Below, piece by piece: positions 1-7,679 of a stretch of 38,138 nt of DNA. The notes under the pieces are model-generated. The model ran no database searches, was not told where the DNA came from, and saw only the letters and a program-made list of their open reading frames with translations. Position 1 is the first letter of the stretch. The number at the start of each line of letters is the position of its first letter. The stretch is from UBA9647 sp049522195 (GTDB taxonomy: Bacteria > Bacteroidota > Ignavibacteria > UBA10030). The position numbers and the translations under genes are program-made. The stretch is from the NCBI GenBank assembly GCA_049522195.1, contig JBEKOB010000036.1:1-38138 (forward strand), read 5' to 3'.

Positions 1-56
1 ACGAAACTATGTTCGCCCCGGATGAGATAAGCAGGTGAAAATGGAGTGAGGGAAAA

Positions 57-506
57 CTATTCTTTTACCCACTCCCGAGTTGCCTGACGGAGTTTTTCCA
101 TAGCACGTATGACTGATTCCCCCGCATCCGATGGAAGGAGGTTGATGATCTCTTCGTGGACCGAGACATACATAGCCTTGAGCTGCGAACGAGCCGCTAT
201 GCCAACTGGAGTCAGACCGATATCGACAATCCTCCGGTCCTTCCCCCCCGCTTCCTTCTTCACCATCCCTTTTTTGAGGAGGCCGTCGATAATACGTGTG
301 ATGCGGCTGCTGGACAATCCCATGCGCTTGGCCAATGCCCCGGCAGACAGCATCTCACCTTCCTGTAGCGAGCGGAGAAGTTTGAATTCCGCTACGGTGA
401 GCTTGAGCTTCTCAGCCGTGCGCTCAATCTTCAGTTGACAGTTCTCCAGCAGCTCATACGTAAGATCTGCCATTTGTTCTGCGAGTTCATTCTTCTGGGC
501 GGCCAT
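57..506 (-). CDS. MarR-family transcriptional regulator
   Basis: A 149-residue protein with the MarR layout: an N-terminal helix, a winged helix-turn-helix in the middle and a C-terminal dimerisation helix. Residues about 35-100 read as the wHTH: a stretch with LKLTVAEFKLLRSL, then SAGALAKRMGLSSSRITRIIDGL as the recognition helices, and a basic wing (KKEAGGKDRRIVDIGLT). The DRR in the wing is characteristic of MarR DNA binding. The start has GAGG 4 bases upstream. Family members usually repress a neighbouring operon or efflux genes, often with a small-molecule ligand. The likely target lies beyond the left edge of the window or is the gene itself, so no specific role is assigned. Confidence 0.9.
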   Translation of the reverse strand: MAAQKNELAEQMADLTYELLENCQLKIERTAEKLKLTVAEFKLLRSLQEGEMLSAGALAKRMGLSSSRITRIIDGLLKKGMVKKEAGGKDRRIVDIGLTPVGIAARSQLKAMYVSVHEEIINLLPSDAGESVIRAMEKLRQATREWVKE

Positions 507-827
507 AGTTCCTCATCGGGGACTTGGTGAATGATCGTCGGACGCTCTTGGAGAATCGACAGCTACACACGCATACAAGACACCGAATACGGGATCGGTG
601 GCTATCTTCGTCAGGTCGGACGCGGGAAACCCGCACAAGGTCTGGTTAATAAAAAGCCCACAGGCAGCAAGGCTCTCAAGCGAATGCAAAGCACACCCGT
701 GGGCAGATTTTTCTTCTTATTTCTTAGGGAATTCGCTCTCCTCCCCCGCATAACATCGCAGGAGATAGAATTGAATTCTCTCTTTCAAACACTCGCCTCT
801 CCCTGGGGCGATCTGAAAGCCGAGAAC
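507..827. other. Intergenic region with no convincing gene
   Basis: About 320 bases between the 5' end of the MarR gene and the 3' end of the small membrane-protein gene. It holds the presumed MarR promoter and a candidate bidirectional terminator near 651-712. A 122-codon plus-strand frame crosses it, but its translation has no recognisable domain and it runs through the hairpin and antisense into the neighbouring gene. Confidence 0.6.
651..712 (-). terminator. Candidate intrinsic terminator
   Basis: GCCCAC at 656-661 pairs with GTGGGC at 699-704 around a loop of 37 bases. Read on the minus strand the stem is followed by TTTTTATT. On the plus strand a run of T also follows, so it could act both ways. 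It sits downstream of the minus-strand gene ending at 828. The short stem and long loop keep confidence modest. Confidence 0.4.
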
Positions 828-1025
828 TCAGAAAATAAAGTTCACGCCGTCAAATTCATCCTCCGGCACCTCAGGCGGGAACGCTCCAAAGTTCTTTAGT
901 GCACTTTCGTCATCTACGAAATGGAAAGCATCTAAATCACCCCCCCGAAAACGACGAAGATACAACAAGGTTCCCCCTACGGCGATGGCAGCGAGTATTC
1001 CGGCAACCCACCAGCCCGGTTTCAT
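828..1025 (-). CDS. Small single-pass membrane protein, unknown function
   Basis: A 65-residue protein starting MKPGWW. The ATG at 1025 was chosen because AAGGAG lies 8 bases upstream; a longer in-frame extension upstream adds a cysteine-rich stretch without a ribosome site. Residues about 5-23 form one transmembrane helix (WVAGILAAIAVGGTLLYL), followed by a basic RRFRGG and then a strongly acidic tail. This suggests an inner-membrane protein with a cytoplasmic C-terminus. No family recognised. It lies downstream of the Fis-type HTH gene on the same strand and could be co-transcribed with it from the sigma-54 promoter at 1441-1456. Confidence 0.6.
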   Translation of the reverse strand: MKPGWWVAGILAAIAVGGTLLYLRRFRGGDLDAFHFVDDESALKNFGAFPPEVPEDEFDGVNFIF

Positions 1026-1109
1026 AAGCTTTACTCCTTCCACAGCAGTAGTAATGCACCAACAACATTCCCCTGACATCGGTGCATCATTGAATCGAAC
1101 AGCTACCTC

Positions 1110-1370
1110 TTAAACCATCGCGGCATTCAATTCAGCCGCATGCTCGCCTTCGTGAGCTTCCTCAAGATCCTCGATTGAAAGTTCACGCAGTTTCCGATAC
1201 AGCGACGAAAGACTAATACCAAGCAGCTTTGCTACCTTACGCTTATCGTTGCCATTGACACGCAACGCATCGATGATCAATGCACGCTCATACGTGCGGA
1301 CAGATTCTTTCAGATTACCCGCAACCAGCCCCTCGTTTGATCCGGGTGATTGCATTCTAGCTCGCTCCAT
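1110..1370 (-). CDS. Stand-alone Fis-type helix-turn-helix protein
   Basis: An 86-residue protein consisting almost only of a Fis-type (HTH_8) DNA-binding domain. The ATG at 1370 has a consensus AGGAGG 5 bases upstream; longer in-frame forms have no ribosome site. Residues 19-66 align without gaps to the C-terminal DNA-binding domain of the NtrC-type regulator encoded just upstream (its residues 404-451). Both share an LxxxV...ER pattern and an identical SLSSLYRK recognition helix. There is no receiver or AAA+ domain, so it cannot activate sigma-54 polymerase itself. The acidic C-terminal tail (residues 67-81) is unlike the regulator. Inference: it recognises sites similar to those of the full-length activator and modulates it, or acts as a nucleoid-type co-regulator. 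Its gene follows a near-perfect sigma-54 promoter. Confidence 0.85.
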   Translation of the reverse strand: MERARMQSPGSNEGLVAGNLKESVRTYERALIIDALRVNGNDKRKVAKLLGISLSSLYRKLRELSIEDLEEAHEGEHAAELNAAMV

Positions 1371-1440
1371 TGTATCCTCCTGAGATTCGTACGGGTAACA
1401 TTTTCGGTGCAAGGACAGTGTATTATCCCAATTGCGAAAA

Positions 1441-1456
1441 TGCAAGGAACGTGCCA
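1441..1456 (-). promoter_or_regulatory. Sigma-54 (RpoN) promoter, -24/-12
   Basis: Read on the minus strand the bases are TGGCACG, TTCC, TTGCA, an exact match to the RpoN consensus TGGCACG-N4-TTGCA, with GG at 1455-1454 and GC at 1443-1442. The predicted start is near 1431, leaving a leader of about 60 bases before the AGGAGG and ATG at 1370. The gene immediately upstream encodes a sigma-54 activator, which supports the assignment. Confidence 0.9.
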
Positions 1457-1487
1457 CCGGGAAAAATATGCAGGGGAGCGCTTTTCG

Positions 1488-1501
1488 TGCGAATTTTCGC
1501 A
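1488..1501. promoter_or_regulatory. Candidate activator/Fis-domain binding palindrome
   Basis: TGCGAA at 1488-1493 and TTCGCA at 1496-1501 form a perfect 6-bp inverted repeat separated by TT. It starts about 32 bp upstream of the sigma-54 -24 element, between the regulator gene and the HTH gene. A dimeric Fis-type domain would be expected to bind such a palindrome. The distance is shorter than typical NtrC enhancer sites, so it may instead be a repressor or autoregulatory site. Confidence 0.4.
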
Positions 1502-1657
1502 GAAATGGCCATCGGGCCCGAAGAACCTCTCGAGTCTTGCTTATTATTGGGAACGGTGGGAGAAAGGAATTCTCAAAGGTTAGAAGGATGGAGAAAGAGG
1601 CGAAAAGCTTGCTAAAGCGCAACGATCAACGCCTCTTCAAGGTACCTCCCTCGACAA

Positions 1658-3025
1658 CTATCTCGTTGGAATTTCGAGCTCTTCCATTTTCCGATAGAGC
1701 GACGACAAGCTGACTCCCAGCGCCTGCGCTGTTGCCTCTTTGTTCCGATCATGCTGCGCAAGTATCTGCTCGATGTAAGTTCTCTCGAATGCCTTCACAG
1801 CGTCACGAAGCGTCTGATGTCCTCCAGCGGGGAGCGAAGAGTGCTGTGCAGTCATCTGACGGAAGTATTCGGGCAGATGTTCGAGACCAATGAACTCCTT
1901 GTCACAGAAAATGACGGCGCGCTCAAGGACGTTCTCAAGCTCGCGGACCTCTCCCTTCCATTGGTATTGCATCATCGCACTCATTGCTTCATTCGATATG
2001 CCCTGGATGGGTCGTCCCATATGCTTTCGATACACCTCGAGGAAGTGCTGACATAAAAGCGGTATATCTTCTTTTCTGTCGGCCAGCGAGGGAAGGTCAA
2101 TCTCGACTACGTTGAGACGATAAAACAAGTCCTCCCTGAACTTTCCTGCCTCGACCTCCTGCCGAAGATCCCGGTTCGTGGCCGCAATGATTCTGACATC
2201 CACTGTCATTGGATCGGTGTATCCAACGGGGATGACTTCTTTTTGCTCGATGGCCCGGAGAAGCTTCACCTGCAGATGAAGCGGGATCTCACTCACCTCA
2301 TCGAGAAATACGCTCCCTCCATCAGCCACTTTGAAAAGCCCTTCCTTGTCGGTTGTCGCTCCTGTGAAGGATCCTTTCTTGTGACCGAAGAGCTCGCTCT
2401 CAAACAGCGTCTCCACAATCGCCCCGCAGTTGATCGCCACGAATCGTTTCTGTCTCCGCGTACTGTTATAATGGATGGCCCGCGCCACCAGCTCCTTTCC
2501 AGTCCCGCTCTTTCCAGTGATCAGCACTGTCCCGTCGCTCTCCGCCACCGTCCGGATAATCTGGAACACATTTCTCATGCTCTGGCTCTGACCGATGATC
2601 TGGTCGAAATCATACGTGCGGTTGATCTCCTGGCGGAGGAGGGAATTCTCAAGCGACAGCGCCCGGTGGTCGAGCAGCTTGCGGATCCGGTGGAGGATGT
2701 CATCGAAGTCGATCGGCTTGAGAACGTAGTCGTACGCGCCCTTCCGCAGGGCAGCAACTGCGGTTTCGATCGATGCAAAAGCGGTGATCATGATGACGAA
2801 GGTTTGTGGCGTCCGCTTGGTGATATGCTCCAGCAACTCCATGCCGCGCATCTCGGGCATTTCGATATCCGAAATGACCACGTCAAATGGCCGGGCTTCC
2901 TGCTTCGCGAGCGCTTCCTTCCCGTTCGGTGCCTCTTCGACCTGGTACCCTTCCTTCTTCAGAACAAACCCGAGCGATTCACGAATAATCTGCTCATCAT
3001 CAACAACTAATATGCGCTCTGCCAT
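1658..3025 (-). CDS. NtrC-family sigma-54-dependent response regulator
   Basis: A 455-residue cytoplasmic regulator of full family length. Receiver domain is residues 4-120 with acidic pair D9-D10, phospho-acceptor D53 and K103. The AAA+ sigma-54 interaction domain is about 143-370: Walker A around 171-178 (GKSGTGKE), the sigma-54 contact loop GSFTGA at 218-223 (a conservative variant of GAFTGA), Walker B VFLDEVSE at 239-246, and the arginine finger in FREDLFYRL. A Fis-type HTH occupies 405-451. The ATG at 3025 gives MAERILVV; a GTG at 3037 would overlap the kinase stop as GTGA but lies only one base from the GGAG. It follows the histidine kinase at 3034-4449 directly, forming a cognate pair. 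The likely target is the sigma-54 promoter at 1441-1456. Confidence 0.95.
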   Translation of the reverse strand: MAERILVVDDEQIIRESLGFVLKKEGYQVEEAPNGKEALAKQEARPFDVVISDIEMPEMRGMELLEHITKRTPQTFVIMITAFASIETAVAALRKGAYDYVLKPIDFDDILHRIRKLLDHRALSLENSLLRQEINRTYDFDQIIGQSQSMRNVFQIIRTVAESDGTVLITGKSGTGKELVARAIHYNSTRRQKRFVAINCGAIVETLFESELFGHKKGSFTGATTDKEGLFKVADGGSVFLDEVSEIPLHLQVKLLRAIEQKEVIPVGYTDPMTVDVRIIAATNRDLRQEVEAGKFREDLFYRLNVVEIDLPSLADRKEDIPLLCQHFLEVYRKHMGRPIQGISNEAMSAMMQYQWKGEVRELENVLERAVIFCDKEFIGLEHLPEYFRQMTAQHSSLPAGGHQTLRDAVKAFERTYIEQILAQHDRNKEATAQALGVSLSSLYRKMEELEIPTR

Positions 3026-3033
3026 CGGCCCTC

Positions 3034-4449
3034 TCACTCTCCTTCAATCGGTAACTTGATCTTGAACGTGCTCCCTTTTCCAAGCTCGCTTTCCACTTCG
3101 ATATCGCCCCCGAAGCTCTCGACAATTCCGTAACTGACCCAGAGGCCAAGTCCCGTCCCCTGCCCCACTGTCTTGGTGGTGTAGAACGGTTCGAAGATCT
3201 TTTCGCGGTCCTCCGGGTCGATCCCTTTCCCCGTGTCTTTCACCAGCACTTCTGCATGCTCTTCATTCGCACGCGACTGTATCCAAATCGATCCGGGCTT
3301 TCCATCCAGCGAATCGACGGCGTTCATCAGGATGTTGATAAACACCTGAGCAAGCTGGTCGGGGACCACCGGCAGACTCGGCAGGTCATCTGCCAGCTCC
3401 AGTGTGAAGGCGATGTCCTTTACCTTCTTGCCGTACTGCACGATGTTCAGCGCCTCTCGGACCACCTTGTTCAGGTCTGTGGGCTTGATGACGTATGCAG
3501 AGGGACGCGAGAAATCAACGAGGTCACGAATGATCCGTGCAATCCTGTTAATCTGGTCTTTGATTAAACCGAGCTTGTCCTTGGCGAACTCATCGGCGGT
3601 GGTCCTCTGGATCACCTGGACCAGCGATGATATCGACGTAAGCGGGTTTCCGACCTCATGGGCAATGCCGGCTGCCAAAGTTCCGATGCTTTCCATTTTT
3701 TGAGAACGCACCAATTGCTGTTCCAGGATCCGCTGTTCAGTGATATCCCTGTGTGCGCCCATGAAGCCGACGATGTGGTCATTTCCATCGACGATTGGCG
3801 AGATAACGAGCTCTGTATGGAACGGACTCCCATCCTTTCGCCGATTCTCAATTTCACCAGCCCACACCTTTCTTTGCATGATGTATTCCCAGACTTTCTT
3901 CCAAAATTCCGACCCGTGCCTGCCGCTGTTCAGGATTCTGGGGTTCCTGCCGATGAGCTCTTCCTTTGAATACCCGCTTGCCGTCTCGAATGCAGGATTG
4001 ACATAGACCATCTTCCCGCTCGCATCGGTGATCTGGATCGGGTTGGCGGTATGTTGTATGACGTTGGAGAACCTGAGATAATCAAGCTCACGCTTTTTTT
4101 GCTCGGTGATGTCTTTCGCAATGAGTACTGAATAGAAGCGCTCAGCTGAATAGAGCCTCCTCAGGTCGACCTGGATATCCAGGACCGCTTTATCGGATTT
4201 GACAAATTTCGTCTCCAGCGATTGGTCGCTGAAATTAGTCTTCAGAATGCTCATGAGGACCCGACGCTGCTCTGCCGGGAGTATGAGATCCAACGAACTG
4301 TGTAAAAGCTCGTTGGAGGAATATCCCATGCCTTCCGCAGCGGCGGTATTGTGATCTACGATCTTCTGCTCGGCGTCCACAATAAAGATCATTTCGGGCA
4401 GCAGATCGAAAACCCGGCCATATTTCGAGTAATGGACCGTCATGTGCAT
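3034..4449 (-). CDS. Soluble PAS-PAS sensor histidine kinase (NtrB-like)
   Basis: A 471-residue kinase with no transmembrane segment or signal peptide, so probably a cytoplasmic sensor. Two PAS domains lie at about 8-118 and 125-242, each ending in the DITEQ motif typical of PAS/PAC. The dimerisation domain has H264 in GIAHEVGNPLTSI. The C-terminal ATPase domain (about 355-470) shows an N box around NILMNAVDSL, the G1 box DTGKGI, EPFYTTK and the G2 box GTGLGL. The HEVGNPL form of the H box is common in NtrB-like partners of sigma-54 regulators. GAGG lies 7 bases before the ATG. It is first in a minus-strand operon with the NtrC-type regulator. The ligand sensed by the PAS domains is unknown. 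Confidence 0.95.
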   Translation of the reverse strand: MHMTVHYSKYGRVFDLLPEMIFIVDAEQKIVDHNTAAAEGMGYSSNELLHSSLDLILPAEQRRVLMSILKTNFSDQSLETKFVKSDKAVLDIQVDLRRLYSAERFYSVLIAKDITEQKKRELDYLRFSNVIQHTANPIQITDASGKMVYVNPAFETASGYSKEELIGRNPRILNSGRHGSEFWKKVWEYIMQRKVWAGEIENRRKDGSPFHTELVISPIVDGNDHIVGFMGAHRDITEQRILEQQLVRSQKMESIGTLAAGIAHEVGNPLTSISSLVQVIQRTTADEFAKDKLGLIKDQINRIARIIRDLVDFSRPSAYVIKPTDLNKVVREALNIVQYGKKVKDIAFTLELADDLPSLPVVPDQLAQVFINILMNAVDSLDGKPGSIWIQSRANEEHAEVLVKDTGKGIDPEDREKIFEPFYTTKTVGQGTGLGLWVSYGIVESFGGDIEVESELGKGSTFKIKLPIEGE

Positions 4450-4501
4450 CTTTGGGCCTCAAAGGTACGCCAACTTCGGGTCATTGGCAAGGAAAGAGAT
4501 A

Positions 4502-4945
4502 ATGGTGAATGGTCAACGGTCAATTGACAATTGGTCGTTCACAAGAGGTGTATAAGAATGGCTAAAACGGAGGGGCACGCTCTGTTGCATGACTATCGAC
4601 TGCGACTAGTCAATTGATAATTCACAATTAGTCGTTCACGATAGACTATTAGAAGCAGAAACGATTCCGATTTCGTGGAGGCGGGCGGAGCGTGACACCC
4701 CATAGCGGATCGGCGTGCTTCATTCTGATTACCGACCGTGAATAGCCTTCGGTCAATTGACAATTCACAATTAGTCATTCACAATTGACCATTATGAATG
4801 GTCAATGGCCAACGGTCAATTGATAATTGGTCGTTCACAATGGACGGTTCGGAGCGGTTACAGCTAAATGGCGTGGCCTGCTGCATGAGTATCGGCTGCG
4901 AATTGTCAATTCACAATTAATCGTTCGCAATTGACCATTATGATC
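4502..4945. repeat. Cluster of imperfect interspersed repeats
   Basis: The 500-base gap between the kinase gene and the PDZ gene is filled by variants of a short unit built on GTCAATTGACAATT, (A/G)GTCGTTCACAATT and GACCATTATGAATGGTCAA. Copies begin near 4514, 4608, 4751, 4814 and 4906. A larger unit of about 125 bases (about 4511-4640 and 4809-4935) is duplicated: both copies contain a segment like GCTGCATGA-TATCG-CTGCGA. A related copy appears near 10018-10055. Spacings and sequences vary, so this is not a CRISPR array. No credible gene lies here. Confidence 0.75.
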
Positions 4946-4958
4946 GGCCCACACACGC

Positions 4959-4991
4959 AAAAAAAAGCCACGCACAGAATATGCGTGGCTT
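4959..4991 (-). terminator. Rho-independent terminator of the PDZ-protein gene
   Basis: AAGCCACGCA at 4965-4974 pairs perfectly with TGCGTGGCTT at 4982-4991 across a 7-base loop. On the minus strand the stem is followed by eight T residues (4959-4966). It lies 28 bases downstream of the stop of the gene ending at 5019. Confidence 0.92.
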
Positions 4992-5018
4992 CCGGTCAGC
5001 CCTCCTATGGCATCATGT

Positions 5019-6035
5019 TCAGATGCCTTCCAGCACATGCACCCTCACACGGGGCTTGACTTCCCTTTCGATCTTCTCACGGAGTTCCTGTGATTGATCC
5101 CGCAGCCTGCTCCTGAGCTGATCCATTTCAATTTTCAAATTACCCATATCCGGACGAATGGTCTCGATGTTGATGTCCGGCATTTCGAACTGAAACGGAT
5201 CCTCATTGAAGAACACGCCGCCACGATGCTTCGGCGACGACGGAGAATTGAACCAGAAATGCGAGCCCGTATTCTCTTCGCTGTCCTGAACCTCGAGCGA
5301 CAGTGTCTGATGAGTTCCCTTCCTTACCACATCCAGCTCCGCCTTCTCTCCATCATCATAAATTCCAAGAGCCCTTCCCACATCTCGGAGGCTCTTGATC
5401 TTCTTTTTCCCAATCGTCGAGATCACGTCACCCGCTTTGACACCAGCCTTTTCTGCCGCGCTTCCCTTCTCAACTTCCCACACCAGGACGCCGTTGCCGT
5501 CAGTCACACCGAAGTACTGGCCAAGTTGCTCGTTCAGCTCACGAAGGCTCATCCCCTGGTAATTCTGCCCGCCAAAGAACACATTGGAATTGCCCGTTCC
5601 CCGGGGGGGCATGGTTACGATCTTGGACTTCGAAGACTGTTTTCCTACGACGACATCGAGGGTTTTCTTTTCCCCTTTCCGCATCACGACCACGAAGACC
5701 TTGCTCTCCGGTTTCGTATCAGCAACAGCTTTCTGTAGATCGTTTGAGTCCTCTATATTCTTTCCGTCAAACTGGACGATGATATCTCCTTCCTTGATTC
5801 CAGCCGCTTCCGCCGGACTCTTCCGCTCCACGTCACCGACTAACGCGCCGTCGCGCGACTTCAGATCCATCGCCTTCTCCATTTGCGATGTGATATCCTG
5901 GATGGAAACTCCGAGCCAGCCTTTTTGTGTGCTGGCTTTCTCTTTGGCCTGCTGCGCATTTGCATCTCCTGCTATCAGGGCCAGGAGGCAAACAGCAGCC
6001 AGTATTGATACCGCAAGAATTATTCGCCTTTTCAC
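5019..6035 (-). CDS. Exported protein with two PDZ domains
   Basis: A 338-residue protein. The GTG at 6035 (MKRRIILAV) was chosen because AAGGAG lies 8 bases upstream; the GTG at 6044 overlaps that site. A signal peptide covers about residues 1-27 (hydrophobic LAVSILAAVCLLALIAG, cleavage near ANAQQ). PDZ 1 is about 38-130, with GWLGVSIQD and KEGDIIVQFDGK; PDZ 2 is about 165-250, with GVKAGDVISTIGKKKI. The C-terminal 60 residues are charged and probably helical. There is no trypsin-like domain, so it is not itself an HtrA protease, although the PDZ arrangement resembles the C-terminal half of DegP. A periplasmic binding or scaffolding role is inferred. It is monocistronic, with its own terminator. 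Confidence 0.88.
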   Translation of the reverse strand: MKRRIILAVSILAAVCLLALIAGDANAQQAKEKASTQKGWLGVSIQDITSQMEKAMDLKSRDGALVGDVERKSPAEAAGIKEGDIIVQFDGKNIEDSNDLQKAVADTKPESKVFVVVMRKGEKKTLDVVVGKQSSKSKIVTMPPRGTGNSNVFFGGQNYQGMSLRELNEQLGQYFGVTDGNGVLVWEVEKGSAAEKAGVKAGDVISTIGKKKIKSLRDVGRALGIYDDGEKAELDVVRKGTHQTLSLEVQDSEENTGSHFWFNSPSSPKHRGGVFFNEDPFQFEMPDINIETIRPDMGNLKIEMDQLRSRLRDQSQELREKIEREVKPRVRVHVLEGI

Positions 6036-6316
6036 AATAGTCACTCCTTCTATTGTTTTAGTTTTTCTCGGTCACTGCCTCTTTTCCTTAGACGACGCCC
6101 CCAATCCAGGGTTCCCACATCCGCAGAAAGGCCTCTCATCCACCCCTGCGATTCAGCTGGGACAGACTGCATGGAATATGCCGCGAGCAGACCCTTGTCC
6201 AGGATAGATTACAGATTCAAGGGATGAGGGTATGGAAAACTGGCGGAATTCTGTCCAGGAAGAATTTGGCCCGGTACCGACGAGGAAGGCAGAGAGCGGA
6301 AACGGCCGATGAGAGA

Positions 6317-6766
6317 CTATTTGTATCTCGACGCACTCATTATGGCAGAGCCAATGGAGTCCTGAGGTACCAATCCCATGTGTGACGCAATGGCCTTGCC
6401 GTGGAAAGTGCCTTTCGACGCATTGACAGTCCCGATGATAGAATACTCATAACCGCCATCAGATCCCGAGAGGGTCACCCGGTAAGCCGAGGAAACAAAG
6501 CCTGCAACACTGAACAATTGGTTACGAAGGAAGATCGATCCGGAGAGCGTTGAGTCCTTCTCGGTAAGTGTCATCGTGCCAGTGAGCGTACCGCTGTAGT
6601 TTGCGTACCACCCAAGCCAGGTGACGCCCCATCCGCCGCTCATCGACGATGGAGATGTCGTGGTGGGAGTAGGTCCAACAGAAGACCCGACAGTTGAGTC
6701 GTTTTTGCTACAAGCGAAAGCGGCGACGAGAAGAAGTGAAAGAATACGGCGGCTGGTTACTTTCAT
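6317..6766 (-). CDS. Putative exported lipoprotein, unknown function
   Basis: A 149-residue protein whose N-terminus has a basic start (MKVTSRR), a hydrophobic core and a cysteine after VAAFA at residue 19, followed by SKND. This resembles a lipobox, with F at -2 being slightly unusual. A serine/threonine-proline linker precedes a domain of about 100 residues with alternating beta-type sequence (GTLTGTMTLTEKDSTLSGSIFL). That pattern resembles small beta-barrel or lipocalin-like exported proteins. No family could be named. It is flanked by a 280-base gap upstream of the PDZ gene and a 370-base gap on the other side, and appears monocistronic. Confidence 0.7.
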   Translation of the reverse strand: MKVTSRRILSLLLVAAFACSKNDSTVGSSVGPTPTTTSPSSMSGGWGVTWLGWYANYSGTLTGTMTLTEKDSTLSGSIFLRNQLFSVAGFVSSAYRVTLSGSDGGYEYSIIGTVNASKGTFHGKAIASHMGLVPQDSIGSAIMSASRYK

Positions 6767-7138
6767 ATGATCCCACGATCAAACACGAATACGATTCGTG
6801 ACGGGATCTTATGATCATGATCGAATTCGTCCCCTGGGTTGCGCCTGCGACCAGCGACTTGACGTTTGACTTGTCGTGTACCTCCAAGAGGTACCAAGTC
6901 GCTCCGATCACATTCCACGCACAGTGCATCGCTGGAAGCAGCTCCTTTATCATGTTCCGGTAAGAGCGTTGCCTGGACGTGTCGGCGGGCTTTTAGGAGC
7001 CTGCCCCAGCCATTGCCTTTCTCCCGCTGTTCACTATGGCGAAGGCAGTACTCCTTGCTTCAATCGGTACAAAAAAATGGGGCTGTCACCCTGCCATTGA
7101 GACATACCCTTCATAGGAATAGAGATATGGAACAAAGA
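6767..7138. other. Intergenic region without a recognisable gene
   Basis: About 370 bases between the lipoprotein gene and the T9SS cargo gene. Open frames exist on both strands, but the translations resemble no known family, lack ribosome sites and extend antisense into real genes. It may contain decayed sequence. No clear terminator is visible for the gene ending at 7139. Confidence 0.5.
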
Positions 7139-7654
7139 TTACTTCAACAACATCATCTTTCTTGTCTCGACATAATCACCAGCTTGAATGTGATAGAAGT
7201 AGACACCGCTTGGGAGTGCGGCGTCCCAACGAACCTGGTGATAGCCGGCTTCCTTCGTCTGATTGACCAACACTGCGATTTCCTGGCCGAACATGTTGAA
7301 AATCCTTAGTGTCACGCTAGCCGATTTCGGCAGATCGTACCGAATTGTAGTGCTTGGATTAAAAGGGTTGGGATAATTCTGAGACAACGAGAACCGACTA
7401 GGTAGAGAAGAGTTTTCAAAACGATCAATGCTCGTCAATACGTAGTCCTTGACGAATTGAGATCCACTGAAAACATGGTATGCTTCGTTTGAACCGGAAC
7501 CGACTGCCGTTTCTCCAAGAATTGAATAGCAGGCATATGATTGATTCGAGCTAGTGTTTCCACCACTCAAGAAAAAAGAACCCGTAATACTCTGTGAAAA
7601 CAAACTAGAAGACGCAAGAAGAATGCACAGTATTTCGCATTTACAAATATTCAC
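7139..7654 (-). CDS. Small secreted protein with type IX secretion C-terminal sorting domain
   Basis: A 171-residue protein starting at a GTG (7654) with GGAG 5 bases upstream; this start places a signal peptide (hydrophobic ILCILLASSSLFSQ) at the N-terminus. A cargo segment of only about 70 residues (GGNTSSNQSY...GETAVGSGSN) follows. The last 80 residues are a Por/T9SS sorting domain: FSLSQNYPNPFNPSTTIRYDLP, then RIFNMFGQEIAVLV, then PSGVYFYHIQAGDYVETRKMMLLK. Proteins of this type cross the outer membrane through the type IX system and are attached or released after removal of the domain. It starts 25 bases after the collagen-like gene, so the two are probably co-transcribed and may form one surface structure. 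Confidence 0.9.
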   Translation of the reverse strand: MNICKCEILCILLASSSLFSQSITGSFFLSGGNTSSNQSYACYSILGETAVGSGSNEAYHVFSGSQFVKDYVLTSIDRFENSSLPSRFSLSQNYPNPFNPSTTIRYDLPKSASVTLRIFNMFGQEIAVLVNQTKEAGYHQVRWDAALPSGVYFYHIQAGDYVETRKMMLLK

Positions 7655-7679
7655 GTTGTCTCCGAAAGAGAACTCAGGT

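Noticed and set aside
531..899. A 122-codon plus-strand frame after the MarR gene
   Set aside because: It crosses the hairpin at 651-712 and then lies antisense to the small membrane-protein gene; no recognisable domain.
4502..4945. Repeats that might be read as a CRISPR array
   Set aside because: Units vary in sequence and spacing, spacers are not of uniform length and no cas genes are present.
6866..7309. A 147-codon plus-strand frame in the gap before the T9SS cargo gene
   Set aside because: The second half is antisense to the T9SS sorting domain, and the translation is arginine/leucine-rich filler without conserved motifs.
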